The position numbers and the translations under genes were made by a program. Under the pieces are notes generated by a model. The model did no database searches. It was not told where the DNA came from and was given only the letters and a program-made list of their open reading frames with translations. A stretch of 64,000 bases of DNA from a virus. Positions 7,612 through 15,053 of this stretch are shown here, piece by piece (within the stretch, counting starts at the first letter, position 1; each line of letters opens with the position of its first letter). The stretch covers positions 1-64,000 of the IMG/VR virus record IMGVR_UViG_3300047095_000752. One strand, given 5' to 3'.

Positions 7612-9603
7612 TCAACCCTTTCCTATTCGTTCCAAAAATTCATCTTCAGATATAATTGTAATACCCTTAGATGCGGCTTTGGCTAACTTTGCCCCGGCAT
7701 TCTCACCGACTACAAGAAGAGTAGTCTTTGACGTTACCGATTTATCAACTTTACCACCGTTCTCCAAAATGAGTTCGTGGATACGGGGGCGGGGAGTGAA
7801 CAAGACCCCTGTCACACAAACCAGTTCACCAGCGAAGGCGTCCGATTTTGCTACAGTATTCATAGTCTCATTTTCATCAACTTTCATGTTAAATCCATAA
7901 GATACAAGATCTAATATAAGCTTTTCATTTTTATATTCTCTAAACCAATTATAAATACTATTTGCAACAACATCACCAATTCCATCTATAGACTTTAAAT
8001 CTTCTACTTTCTGAGATCTTAATGTTTGAATATCCTTGAATGTATTTGCAAGAAGAGAAGATGTTGTTTTACCAGTATTGGGAATTTGTAACCCAGCTAA
8101 TACTTTTTCAAATGGCATATTTTTTGATTTTTGAATGCTATTATATATATTTTTAGAAGACTTTTCAGCCATACCGTCGAGTTGGCAAATATCATCCGGT
8201 GTCATATCATATAGATCTATTATGTTATGAATCATATTTGCATCATACATTTTATCAACTATAGCGTCACCAAGACCATCAATGTCCATCACATCTTTGG
8301 ATGCCCAGTATAACACTTTACCTACGATTTTTCCAAGACAATCTGGATTCTGACATATAAGAGCTACATTATCATTATCATTAGCAACATCAAAACAACA
8401 TACCGGACATAATTCTGGTCGTTCAAATTTTTCCAAATTTTTCCCAATACGATTTTCCATGTTAACATATAATATCTGAGGGATAATTTCACCGGCTTTT
8501 TTAATACCGACAATATCTCCGATTCTTATATCCAGTTTCTCTACTTGATCAAAATTGTGGAGAGAAGCCTTAGCTACAACGGATCCACATATCTCAACAG
8601 GTTCAAGTATAGCTACCGGAGTCAGTGCGCCGGACTTACCAACCTGAACATCTATGTTCAATACTTTAGTTTCTTCAATTTCTTCTGCATATTTATAAGC
8701 GACTAACCATTTCGGGTGACTTGATGTATCTTTGAATTTAGAGCGACTTGCTATATCATTTATCTTAACGACAACACCATCAACCGGGTACGGAAGTGTA
8801 GTTTTATTTGCACCAAATTTATCAATAACAGATTTTAAGTTATCACCACCATTTACAATTTCATACTCGGGAGTCTTAAACCCAAGATCTTTTATTGTGC
8901 TTAATACTTGAAATTGATTTGTTAAGCCATGTTGTAACGGATCAACGATATCATATGCTATCATTGATAATTTACTTTGTTTCGATATTTTTGAATCTTT
9001 TCTTTTCAATGCTCCGGCGGCTGCATTTCTTGGATTTGCTAATAATTGTTCACCATTCAATTTTTTGTTACGATTTAATCCTTCAAATACTTTAAATGAC
9101 ATATATACTTCACCACGAATTTCAACGATATTATTCATACTATTAGGAATACTTAATGGAACTCCATTAATAACTTTTACATTTTCAATAACATTTTCAC
9201 CGATAGTTCCATTACCCCGAGTGAGAGCTTTAGTCAAAATTGAATTTTCATATATCAATGATATAGCCAACCCATCGATTTTATACTCAACCGAATATTC
9301 ATCTGATACTAATTTTGATTTTTTAGTAAATGAGTCCAATTCTTTAACCGAATATACCTTTTCTATACTCATCATCTTTTTAGAATGTTTTATTTTTTCG
9401 AATTCACTTACAGGGTCAGAGCCAATTCGTTGGGATGGAGAATCTGATATATAAGCACTGGGGTTATTTCTCTCATATTCAAGTAATTGATTGAACTTTT
9501 TATCATATTCTTCATCTGATATAATTGGATTAGAATCGTTATAGTATAAACAACTGTGTTTGTTCAACTCACTCTTAAGACTGCAGTACTCTTGGTTTGT
9601 CAT
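7612..9603 (-). CDS. ligA: NAD+-dependent DNA ligase
   Basis: 663 aa, close to the bacterial LigA length, with the full domain order. The N-terminal Ia region has YNDSNPIISDEEYD. The adenylation domain has motif I EYKIDGLA (lysine near residue 108). An OB fold follows, then a four-cysteine zinc finger (CPVCC…CQNPDC), helix-hairpin-helix repeats (QLDGMAEKSS, SIDGIGDVVANS) and a C-terminal BRCT domain (LVCVTGVL…ENGGKVDKSVTSKTTLLV). It seals nicks in DNA using NAD+. The start is the ATG at 9603 (MTNQEYCSLK) after AAGGAA; the longer frame to 9654 runs through a terminator. It is the first gene of the leftward repair block. Strong hairpin terminators isolate it from the GC-rich gene upstream. Confidence 0.95.
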   Translation of the reverse strand: MTNQEYCSLKSELNKHSCLYYNDSNPIISDEEYDKKFNQLLEYERNNPSAYISDSPSQRIGSDPVSEFEKIKHSKKMMSIEKVYSVKELDSFTKKSKLVSDEYSVEYKIDGLAISLIYENSILTKALTRGNGTIGENVIENVKVINGVPLSIPNSMNNIVEIRGEVYMSFKVFEGLNRNKKLNGEQLLANPRNAAAGALKRKDSKISKQSKLSMIAYDIVDPLQHGLTNQFQVLSTIKDLGFKTPEYEIVNGGDNLKSVIDKFGANKTTLPYPVDGVVVKINDIASRSKFKDTSSHPKWLVAYKYAEEIEETKVLNIDVQVGKSGALTPVAILEPVEICGSVVAKASLHNFDQVEKLDIRIGDIVGIKKAGEIIPQILYVNMENRIGKNLEKFERPELCPVCCFDVANDNDNVALICQNPDCLGKIVGKVLYWASKDVMDIDGLGDAIVDKMYDANMIHNIIDLYDMTPDDICQLDGMAEKSSKNIYNSIQKSKNMPFEKVLAGLQIPNTGKTTSSLLANTFKDIQTLRSQKVEDLKSIDGIGDVVANSIYNWFREYKNEKLILDLVSYGFNMKVDENETMNTVAKSDAFAGELVCVTGVLFTPRPRIHELILENGGKVDKSVTSKTTLLVVGENAGAKLAKAASKGITIISEDEFLERIGKG

Positions 9604-9617
9604 ACATTTTTTCCTTA

Positions 9618-9660
9618 AAAAAATAAGGAGGGAGTAATAGCAAAATGCTATCACTCCCTC
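9618..9660 (-). terminator. Rho-independent terminator after the GC-rich gene
   Basis: On the - strand GAGGGAGTGATAGC, a short loop and GCTATTACTCCCTC are followed by TTATTTTTTT. It ends the transcript of the 9739-10740 gene, immediately before the ligA ribosome site. Confidence 0.85.
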
Positions 9661-9738
9661 TATATCACAGGGGATGCTGCTGATGTTTATATTTTGTTTT
9701 TATTTTTGGGATATATGTATCAAAGACTGTATGGGATG

Positions 9739-10740
9739 TCAGTCTTCGGCATTCAACTTTTTATGTTGCCCGATCTTGGGGACGTTGAAACCCAAGTCGG
9801 TCAGGAGGGCACCCATCGCGGAGTGTCCCTCGTAGCGAGATGCACCCTTCGCGACCGCGCCCTCATCCATGCGGGTCGCAATCATGCGACGCCACACGGC
9901 GAACATCGCAGCCAGTTGCTGCGACTGGGCGGTGACAAATACCCCGGTGTCCACCACAATGCTGGTGGTGTGGTGGTAATTGCCCTCCAGCCATGGACGC
10001 GAACGCCATGCGTTGGGATCGAGATCCCAGCCGCAGTTACTGTACATGGCGGGCACGTACCCTGCCGCCTTCATGAACGCATCCGAGCCGTGCTGCTCGT
10101 ATGCCTTCAAGACCCAACCCGCGTGACCGGAGATGACAGACATCTCCTCAACATGGTGAGCCATGTTGCGGTGGTCATTGAACGACTTCATGATGTTGAG
10201 GCGTTCCTTCCAGTTCGCCTTGATGGCGACTTGGTACGTGCAGTGCGCTGCACAGCGCACTCGGAAGGACATGACCTGCCCATCCGCGCTGAACTCTCCC
10301 CGCATGATGGGGGAAGACAACGTCCGCTGGGCGTTGTCCGGTTTCGTGTAGACCACACGCATCTGCTGCTGCAGATGCCCCGCACCGGCGGGGATGGACT
10401 CGGGAAAGCGAGACCGGTGCGGATCAAGCTGCCACCCGTTCGCTTCCACGAACTCGTGGAGCTTCCTGTCGTATTGACACGACAGCAACTCCGCCGGGAT
10501 GATGGGGTAGTTCTTCAGAACCACCTCTTCCGCCACAGCGTTGAACTCTTTCTTGGTCAGCTTGTACTGACCATCACTGTTGTGCGCCACCTTTCGAATG
10601 GCATGGCTGGACACCGGGTCCAACGCCACGTTGTCGAAGGCGAGCACCGTATCCGACAACGGGCTGAACGTCAGTCCGTGGTGGGCGATGTCTGCTTCGG
10701 GCGTGTTGTTGATTGCGTCCATCAGATTGTTGAATTGCAT
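9739..10740 (-). CDS. GC-rich hypothetical protein, 333 aa, single-gene unit
   Basis: The ATG at 10740 (MQFNNLMDAINN) follows AGGAG by 9 nt; the frame is open to 10773 but that start is not supported. A phage promoter motif lies about 62 nt upstream and a strong terminator about 80 nt downstream, so it is a single-gene transcription unit, probably made in quantity. Base composition and codon choice (GCC, GGC, CTG, CGC) differ sharply from the AT-rich neighbours. I recognise no domain. The protein is mixed alpha/beta in look, soluble, with several His and Trp and no signal peptide or membrane helix. The composition could mean recent transfer or codon adaptation to a GC-richer host. A long antisense frame over the same bases exists but lacks start signals. 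Confidence 0.75.
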   Translation of the reverse strand: MQFNNLMDAINNTPEADIAHHGLTFSPLSDTVLAFDNVALDPVSSHAIRKVAHNSDGQYKLTKKEFNAVAEEVVLKNYPIIPAELLSCQYDRKLHEFVEANGWQLDPHRSRFPESIPAGAGHLQQQMRVVYTKPDNAQRTLSSPIMRGEFSADGQVMSFRVRCAAHCTYQVAIKANWKERLNIMKSFNDHRNMAHHVEEMSVISGHAGWVLKAYEQHGSDAFMKAAGYVPAMYSNCGWDLDPNAWRSRPWLEGNYHHTTSIVVDTGVFVTAQSQQLAAMFAVWRRMIATRMDEGAVAKGASRYEGHSAMGALLTDLGFNVPKIGQHKKLNAED

Positions 10741-10801
10741 GCTTAACATCTCCTGTAAAGATTTTACCGACACATAGAATCTATCCCATAAGATTCTTTT
10801 A

Positions 10802-10822
10802 CAATAATTTATATATATAATA
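10802..10822 (-). promoter_or_regulatory. Phage promoter motif upstream of the GC-rich gene
   Basis: The - strand reads TATTATATATATAAATTATTG. Identical or near-identical 20-mers occur at 17481-17501 and 49782-49803. A further TACTATATATATTTT element just downstream of the 10846 gene may belong to the same control region. Confidence 0.7.
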
Positions 10823-10845
10823 GAATCAAAAATACTATATATATT

Positions 10846-11229
10846 TTAAAAAGATAATTTCAAAATCTCATCCAAACTTAACTTCGAGAAGTCATCCAGT
10901 GTTGGAATTTTAATCTTAGTTTCACTTTTCGAATTATATTCATTTGCAATTTGACTCAATTCATTATGTTTTAATCCAATCTGTGCTATATATTGTTGCT
11001 GTATTTTTATATTAGTTTCGGACTTATACGATTCCATAAGACTTTTTAATTCGGAGCATGATTGTGTATACGTATTTATAATACCATTTAATTCTAAAGA
11101 CACATGACCTTTATCAGTTGGAGTTGGAGTGTCTGAATGATATACGTAATAAAATACACCCAATCCAATTATAAGTATAACCAATACAATATTTACACGG
11201 ACAGATCTACTTTGCAAGAACTTACGCAT
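10846..11229 (-). CDS. Membrane-anchored hypothetical protein, 127 aa
   Basis: ATG with AGGAG 7 nt upstream. A basic N-terminus is followed by one clear membrane helix (VNIVLVILIIGLGVFYYVY, about residues 12-30), then a polar, helical, probably coiled-coil tail facing the other side of the membrane. The layout suits a spanin-like or membrane-tethered adaptor protein, but there is no lipobox and no partner, so function is unknown. Its start overlaps the end of the preceding gene by 37 bases. Confidence 0.65.
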   Translation of the reverse strand: MRKFLQSRSVRVNIVLVILIIGLGVFYYVYHSDTPTPTDKGHVSLELNGIINTYTQSCSELKSLMESYKSETNIKIQQQYIAQIGLKHNELSQIANEYNSKSETKIKIPTLDDFSKLSLDEILKLSF

Positions 11230-11579
11230 GGGGGTTCTCCTACTGTGGTTTTTGGATTTTGTTTTACGTCAAATGTGAGAATGCCATCAACATATGTATG
11301 TGTTATGATGGGTTTATAATGGAATATTGGAGATAATGGTAAATAGACTTTTTCGATTGTATGTTGGTACGAATATATAGTAGTAATGTCTTCATTATCA
11401 ACAACTTTATACAATACAATGCTACCATCAAAGTACTCATATAAAATCTTGCTCACACCGGGGTATATGTATTTCACTGTACAACTGTATGTACCGTCGC
11501 CACCACATTTACTATATACCCTTGCCCCATATGGTATCGGGTATTGTCCGAATAAAAACTTAAAAATTTTATTTAACAT
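11193..11579 (-). CDS. Small hypothetical protein, 128 aa
   Basis: ATG with AAAGGAATTCT upstream. A short hydrophobic N-terminal helix (LNKIFKFLFG) precedes a strand-rich Tyr/Val-rich body with scattered cysteines. No family recognised. Coupled by overlap to the membrane-anchored protein downstream. Confidence 0.6.
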   Translation of the reverse strand: MLNKIFKFLFGQYPIPYGARVYSKCGGDGTYSCTVKYIYPGVSKILYEYFDGSIVLYKVVDNEDITTIYSYQHTIEKVYLPLSPIFHYKPIITHTYVDGILTFDVKQNPKTTVGEPPCVSSCKVDLSV

Positions 11580-11618
11580 AGAATTCCTTTCATGTTGAAG
11601 TTGTTGATAATTTTTTAC

Positions 11619-11646
11619 TAAAAAATGGGGGACCGAAATCCCCCAT
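11619..11646 (-). terminator. Terminator after 11652 gene
   Basis: The - strand has TGGGGGATTTCGGTCCCCCA followed by TTTTTAGT: a G/C-rich stem with a T-run, placed just after the stop of the small zinc-binding-like protein gene. Confidence 0.8.
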
Positions 11647-11651
11647 AAAAC

Positions 11652-11837
11652 TTACTTCTTGGCGCTGTGTTTGGGGCAGTAGTACAACTTACCCTCATTC
11701 GTCCACCCAGCCGGTGCCGCCTTCAGGAACGCCGCCTGTTCCGACGCCGCCCTCCCCGACTTTTGTCCGCATTTCTTATTGGACTTTGGATCTCGGTGGG
11801 AACAGTTGATTGCTACTTTCTTTGCGGTTACTGCCAT
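11652..11837 (-). CDS. Small basic Cys/His protein, 61 aa
   Basis: ATG with AAGGAG. Contains spaced Cys and His residues (INCSHRDPKSNKKCGQ, then YYCPKHSAKK at the end) that could bind one zinc ion, and a basic, Ala/Lys-rich composition. Bases are clearly GC-richer than the neighbours, like the 9739-10740 gene. Probably a small nucleic-acid binding protein; no family recognised. Confidence 0.6.
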   Translation of the reverse strand: MAVTAKKVAINCSHRDPKSNKKCGQKSGRAASEQAAFLKAAPAGWTNEGKLYYCPKHSAKK

Positions 11838-11883
11838 TTTTATTCTCCTTGTTAATGTAAATCCACATAATGTGGGTGCAGGG

Positions 11884-12408
11884 TCAATGTTCCTTGTACA
11901 GTATTTTCAACTTATTTATATTCTTCAGCGGGACATCCACCCCACGCGAAGTCTTCGTAGACCCAATCTGCTCGTCCTCTACACTCATGATCAAGTCCTT
12001 CAAGGTCTTCGAAGAAATTTGACCATGATACAGGGATATTTTCTTGGGTTTGGATTTGCTGATGAATTTCTTCATTTTGGTTGCTGTGTTCAATATATAT
12101 TTGTAGAGATACAAGCAGGGTAGCCTTTCCGATTGTATCATCCGGTAGTGGTTCGAGAAGATGCTAGACTTCGATACCGAATCGACTATATTCCCAAGGG
12201 AATCGCCTCTTGGTATAATGTTGTTTATAATCTTTAGTTGATTGTCAACATATTCGACGAGACTTTTATTCGAAGTCTTATCCCGGTTATTCACAATGAG
12301 ATTAACCGTTAGCTTCGGGTCGTTATGAAGGAGTTGATTTAGTATGAAGAATTTCGGATTCCCAGCAAACTTGATAAATAACACATCCAACTTAGCAACT
12401 GTGTTCAA
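11884..12408 (-). CDS. Hypothetical protein, 174 aa
   Basis: Starts at a TTG with a GAGGAG site 9 nt upstream. Mostly helical, ending with a basic region (KKFISKSKPKKIS) and a GSTKTSRGVDVPLK segment. No recognised domain. It follows a terminator hairpin that separates it from the tiny gene upstream. Confidence 0.6.
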   Translation of the reverse strand: MNTVAKLDVLFIKFAGNPKFFILNQLLHNDPKLTVNLIVNNRDKTSNKSLVEYVDNQLKIINNIIPRGDSLGNIVDSVSKSSIFSNHYRMIQSERLPCLYLYKYILNTATKMKKFISKSKPKKISLYHGQISSKTLKDLIMSVEDEQIGSTKTSRGVDVPLKNINKLKILYKEH

Positions 12409-12423
12409 TCTATGATTCTCCTC

Positions 12424-12456
12424 GAAAAAAAGCGCCCTCGGAATTGAGGGCGCTAC
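12424..12456 (-). terminator. Terminator after small gene 12466
   Basis: The - strand AGCGCCCTCAATTCCGAGGGCGCT hairpin is followed by TTTTTTTCG. It closes the unit that starts at the promoter motif 12805-12824. Confidence 0.85.
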
Positions 12457-12465
12457 GGCTGGTGG

Positions 12466-12579
12466 TTAGATTAAGGCATTCTCGCCGTCATCGCGAGCAC
12501 GAGACCGGAACTTGTTATAGTTACGATCCATTTTCCGCCCATATATTAGATTATACAACCAATAACTTACGTACCGCAT
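12466..12579 (-). CDS. Very small basic protein, 37 aa
   Basis: MRYVSYWLYNLIYG start with GGAG 8 nt upstream, ending in a basic-acidic tail (DRNYNKFRSRARDD). Terminator directly after it. Short but with good start and stop context. Function unknown. Confidence 0.5.
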   Translation of the reverse strand: MRYVSYWLYNLIYGRKMDRNYNKFRSRARDDGENALI

Positions 12580-12621
12580 TTTCAATCTCCTACGAGTTTG
12601 AATTGGTCCCCGGTGAGAAAC

Positions 12622-12756
12622 TCAGGTACTTGCGAAACCTGTTTCTTCTTTTCCCATGAATTCGTGTACTTGTACACACCGAAGCCCAAGCTTACCACCC
12701 GCCCTAGAAGGACTCACGAAGTGGAATGTGTCATACAAGCGGGACCTCAAATTCAT
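12622..12756 (-). CDS. Possible 44-aa protein
   Basis: Frame MNLRSRLYDTFHFV… ending EETGFAST, between a promoter motif and the 37-aa gene. It has no good ribosome site, so it may instead be an untranslated leader. Bases are GC-richer than the surroundings. Confidence 0.3.
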   Translation of the reverse strand: MNLRSRLYDTFHFVSPSRAGGKLGLRCVQVHEFMGKEETGFAST

Positions 12757-12804
12757 GCTCTGGTGGATTATCCAGTTGGACCGGAGTTAGTACATAGTCC
12801 AGAT

Positions 12805-12824
12805 TCAATAATTAATATATATAG
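12805..12824 (-). promoter_or_regulatory. Phage promoter motif
   Basis: The - strand reads CTATATATATTAATTATTGA, just after the stop of the exonuclease gene and before the tiny-gene unit. Confidence 0.65.
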
Positions 12825-12855
12825 TTTAAAATGTTATTTTGAAAGGGTTATTAAG

Positions 12856-13494
12856 TTAAAGTCCACGGCTCATAATATCACTTAAACGTTTGTAGCAAGT
12901 GATTGTAGTCTTAACATCATCCAACGCACTGTGTGCATTTTCATTCACTACACCACAAAATTGAGCTATTGTTCCTAATTGATTATTTTCCAGAGTTTTA
13001 TAATGCCTCTGTTCGGTTTGGAATTTTAATTCATTTATCGGTCGAATCCAGTTTGTAAAGTCCATAGCTTTCCAACGTAAATCTATAGTCTGTCGCAATA
13101 AATGTCGATTAAACAAAGACTTCTCCGGAGTTCGATCAAAGTCTAGAAATGGCTCCATAAACTTTGTATCAAACCCATAGTAGTTTTGACCGAATGGATC
13201 TATAATTTGACAGACCGGAGAAATCTTTTTAATCCAATCTACAAACAAATCTCGAACTACACTTTGGGGTGGATATTGAGTTAACATCTCAGGTGTAATT
13301 TTTGTTACGTTTTGAGCTTCTTGGGTGAATCTATCTGGATACTGGATAGAAATGTAATGTTGAAATATATCTTCAGTTGCGTTGAAATTTTCATCTACTC
13401 TTATAGCTGCAATTTGAAATATTTCGTTATATCCAGCTTTTAATCCTGTTGTTTCGAAATCAATACATACAAGAGGTATATTTAAATCTGACAT
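12856..13494 (-). CDS. DEDD-family 3'-5' exonuclease (DnaQ/RNase T-like)
   Basis: 212 aa. Exo I motif is VCIDFETTGL (residues 9-18: Asp and Glu metal ligands), and Exo III is NAHSALDDVKTT near residues 185-196 with the histidine-aspartate pair of the DEDDh subgroup. A middle segment (YGFDTKFMEPFL) supplies the Exo II aspartate. Such proteins trim 3' ends of DNA or RNA; next to a tRNA cluster it could serve tRNA 3' maturation, or it may be a DexA-like or proofreading-type DNA exonuclease. The ATG follows AAAGGACC. The promoter motif overlaps the T-run of the tRNA-cluster terminator just upstream. Confidence 0.85.
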   Translation of the reverse strand: MSDLNIPLVCIDFETTGLKAGYNEIFQIAAIRVDENFNATEDIFQHYISIQYPDRFTQEAQNVTKITPEMLTQYPPQSVVRDLFVDWIKKISPVCQIIDPFGQNYYGFDTKFMEPFLDFDRTPEKSLFNRHLLRQTIDLRWKAMDFTNWIRPINELKFQTEQRHYKTLENNQLGTIAQFCGVVNENAHSALDDVKTTITCYKRLSDIMSRGL

Positions 13495-13514
13495 TTACGG
13501 TGGTCCTTTTGGTT

Positions 13515-13530
13515 GTAATATTTATATATA
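13515..13530 (-). promoter_or_regulatory. Phage promoter motif upstream of exonuclease
   Basis: The - strand reads TATATATAAATATTAC, overlapping the T-run of the tRNA-array terminator. The exonuclease ribosome site starts about 8 nt downstream. Confidence 0.6.
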
Positions 13531-13563
13531 AAAAAATAACCTAATCTTTTGGATTTGGTTATT
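13527..13563 (-). terminator. Terminator of the tRNA array
   Basis: The - strand stem AATAACC…GGTTATT is followed by TTTTTTT. It ends the RNA unit that starts near 15660. Confidence 0.75.
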
Positions 13564-13571
13564 GAATTTGT

Positions 13572-13647
13572 TGGTACGAACGGTGTGAATCGAACACACG
13601 ACTCAGAGTATATAAGACTCCGCTTCTCACCACTGAATTACGTTCGC
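13572..13647 (-). tRNA. tRNA-Ile(UAU), copy 1
   Basis: Cloverleaf seen by eye. The acceptor stem is GCGAACG/CGTTCGT and the anticodon stem is GGAGT/ACTCT around loop CTTATAT, giving anticodon UAU, which reads AUA. The T-arm is GTGTG-TTCGATT-CACAC, and a discriminator A plus CCA is encoded. A related copy lies at 16787-16862. AUA appears common in the genes here, so this tRNA would supply a codon usually read by lysidine-modified CAU tRNA. Confidence 0.85.
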
Positions 13648-13690
13648 ATAAAAATAGGTGGGGAGGCTATCCTTTATGACAGACTCCCCA

Positions 13691-13767
13691 TGGTGATCGC
13701 GGTGGAATTCGAATCCACACTGTAAGATTTTTAAGATCTTTGCCTCGACCAGTTGGGCTACGCGACC
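13691..13767 (-). tRNA. tRNA-Leu(UAA) with a short variable loop
   Basis: The acceptor is GGTCGCG/CGCGATC, the anticodon stem is AAGAT/ATCTT around loop CTTAAAA (anticodon UAA), and the T-arm is GTGGA-TTCGAAT-TCCAC, with CCA encoded. The variable loop is only 5 nt (ACAGT), whereas bacterial tRNA-Leu normally has a long variable arm. The amino acid identity is inferred from the anticodon only. Confidence 0.75.
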
Positions 13768-13785
13768 ATTATTAAACTTTCTAAA

Positions 13786-13862
13786 ATAACCCGACAGGAC
13801 TTTCACCTGCAGTTCGTAACCATTTAGTAGGAGTGTGTTTAATATTTTCACCACGGGTTATT
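13786..13862 (-). tRNA. Divergent tRNA-like element
   Basis: The size and ends fit a tRNA: a perfect 7-bp acceptor (TAACCCG/CGGGTTA), a short D-arm (GTG…CAC) and a 5-bp T-stem (GCAGG/CCTGT). The T-loop is TGAAAGT rather than TTCRAAT, the anticodon arm cannot be paired cleanly, and no CCA is encoded. It may be a degenerate tRNA or a non-translating tRNA mimic. Confidence 0.45.
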
Positions 13863-13864
13863 CT

Positions 13865-13937
13865 TGAGAATGACTGGATTTGAACCAGCGACACGACGAT
13901 GACTTTCGTCTGCTCTACCAGACTGAGCTACAATCTC
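13865..13937 (-). tRNA. tRNA-like element, possibly Asp(GUC), with 6-nt anticodon loop
   Basis: The acceptor is GAGATTG/CATTCTC (one mismatch), the D-arm GCTC/GAGC is good, the anticodon stem GACGA/TCGTC is perfect and the T-arm GCTGG-TTCAAAT-CCAGT is canonical. The loop between the anticodon stem strands is AAGTCA, six bases without U33; GUC would be the anticodon. CCA is not encoded. Confidence 0.55.
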
Positions 13938-13973
13938 AATAGTTTTAATAGAGAATTAACTCTATGTTTTTGA

Positions 13974-14048
13974 TGGCTCTAGGGATTCGAGTCGAACGAA
14001 TAACGGGGAATTTAACAGATTCCTGCTCTCCCATTGAGCTACCCTAGA
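13974..14048 (-). tRNA. tRNA-Asn(GUU)
   Basis: The acceptor is TCTAGGG/CCCTAGA, the D-arm is GCTC/GAGC, and the anticodon stem GGAAT/ATTCC encloses CTGTTAA (anticodon GUU). The T-arm is ATTCG-TTCGACT-CGAAT, with a discriminator G and encoded CCA. Confidence 0.9.
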
Positions 14049-14058
14049 AAAGTTTTAT

Positions 14059-14760
14059 TCAAATATGAGACCACGTTTTTCTTTGAATTATTTTTTTAAT
14101 GTTATTATCGCTAACATTAAACATTTCACCTAATTTAACATAATTCTTTATTTCTGGGTATAACTTACGTATTTCTAATACTTGTTGTTTGGTGAGTTTG
14201 TTTGATATATAATTTGGATTGCCTTTTCTAGAGATTTTTTCTTTCGGCGGTATAGGTTCCCAGTGTAAATGTTTCCATCTTCTATTGTTAACAACTTCAC
14301 ATATAGTGCGTTGACCGACACCAAATAATTTACTTAATTTTTTCTGTGATATGTTATTGTTATTGTATATTTTTCTTATTTCTAATACTTGGTTATCGGT
14401 TAATCTAGAGCTTTTGCTATCTATACCTACGGCGTGGGTAATTAAATTATTTTTATGCGCATGTGTATTATTTTCTTTGACCGTACACCATTCTAGATTT
14501 TTGAGATCATTATTTGATTTATTACAATCCATATGATTTACAACGGCATCTTCGAACCAAGAGTCTGGATTAAAAGCGAACATTAGTAACCGATGGACCC
14601 GTAATTTTCTTCTTTTTGGTTTTAATGCTAAATGAACTGTATAATATCCACTATCTAAACTTGCTTTAACAAATTTACCACTATCATTATTCCGAACTCG
14701 ACCTAAATTACTAATAGAATATTTATCGGTTAAATGACAATCTCTCCAAATTTCTTCCAT
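14059..14760 (-). CDS. HNH homing endonuclease with NUMOD4-like N-terminus
   Basis: 233 aa. It starts with a NUMOD4-like segment (EIWRDCHLTDKYSISNLGRVRN). An HNH nuclease core follows (VHRLLMFAFNP, VVNHMDCNKSNNDLKNLEW), then two repeated helix-turn-helix-like segments (LTDNQVLEIRKIYNN and LTKQQVLEIRKLYPE) that would read DNA. Freestanding endonucleases of this kind move between phage genomes by cutting a related site. This one is inserted inside the tRNA array, between tRNA-Asn and tRNA-Arg, in the same direction. Confidence 0.88.
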   Translation of the reverse strand: MEEIWRDCHLTDKYSISNLGRVRNNDSGKFVKASLDSGYYTVHLALKPKRRKLRVHRLLMFAFNPDSWFEDAVVNHMDCNKSNNDLKNLEWCTVKENNTHAHKNNLITHAVGIDSKSSRLTDNQVLEIRKIYNNNNISQKKLSKLFGVGQRTICEVVNNRRWKHLHWEPIPPKEKISRKGNPNYISNKLTKQQVLEIRKLYPEIKNYVKLGEMFNVSDNNIKKIIQRKTWSHI

Positions 14761-14789
14761 ATATGATCCAATGCTACAATAAAAAATAA

Positions 14790-14866
14790 TGGTGCCAACA
14801 ACTGGATTTAAACCAGTAACTTACGATTTAGAAGATCGTTTCTCTATTCAATTGAGATATGCTGGC
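14790..14866 (-). tRNA. tRNA-Arg(UCU)
   Basis: The acceptor is GCCAGCA/TGTTGGC, the D-arm is TCTC/GAGA, and the anticodon stem ACGAT/ATCGT encloses CTTCTAA (anticodon UCU, reads AGA). The T-arm is ACTGG-TTTAAAT-CCAGT, and CCA is encoded. Confidence 0.88.
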
Positions 14867-14883
14867 ATAGAAAACTTAAAAAG

Positions 14884-14956
14884 ATATGGTGGTATGAATT
14901 ACACATACCGTCACACGGACCCGATGTCCGGTGTTTTATCCTTAAACTAACCATAT
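14884..14956 (-). tRNA. Divergent tRNA-like element with 13-bp acceptor/T helix
   Basis: The acceptor ATATGGT/ACCATAT is perfect and the D-arm GTTT/AAAC is good. The T-stem has six pairs (GGTATG/CATACC) around a non-canonical TGTAATT loop, so the acceptor plus T helix is 13 bp rather than 12. The anticodon loop CATCGGG lacks U33. No CCA is encoded. Anticodon and identity cannot be assigned. Confidence 0.45.
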
Positions 14957-14964
14957 CTAAAATT

Positions 14965-15042
14965 TGGAGCAGCGCCACTGACTTGCACAATGGATCATCC
15001 AACTGGAGTGCTGGATGGTTTTACTATTAAACTACGATCTGC
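14965..15042 (-). tRNA. Divergent tRNA-like element with no normal anticodon loop
   Basis: CCA is encoded and the outer acceptor pairs are good (GCAG/CTGC), but the inner ones mismatch. The D-arm GTTT/AAAC is good. The T-arm is CATTG-TGCAAGT-CAGTG. The anticodon arm is ATCCA/TGGAT around a 10-nt loop that can itself pair (ACT/AGT). Identity cannot be assigned. Confidence 0.4.
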
Positions 15043-15053
15043 ATTGTAGATTC

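Noticed and set aside
9694-10746. Long + strand frame (350 aa) over the GC-rich gene
   Set aside because: No ribosome site or promoter on that strand; the - strand frame has AGGAG, a promoter motif and a terminator. The open antisense frame is a by-product of high GC.
13786-13862. Amber-suppressor tRNA (CUA in the anticodon region)
   Set aside because: CTA is present but not preceded by U33 in a closed 7-nt loop; the arm does not pair. There is no sign of stop-codon recoding in the genes here.
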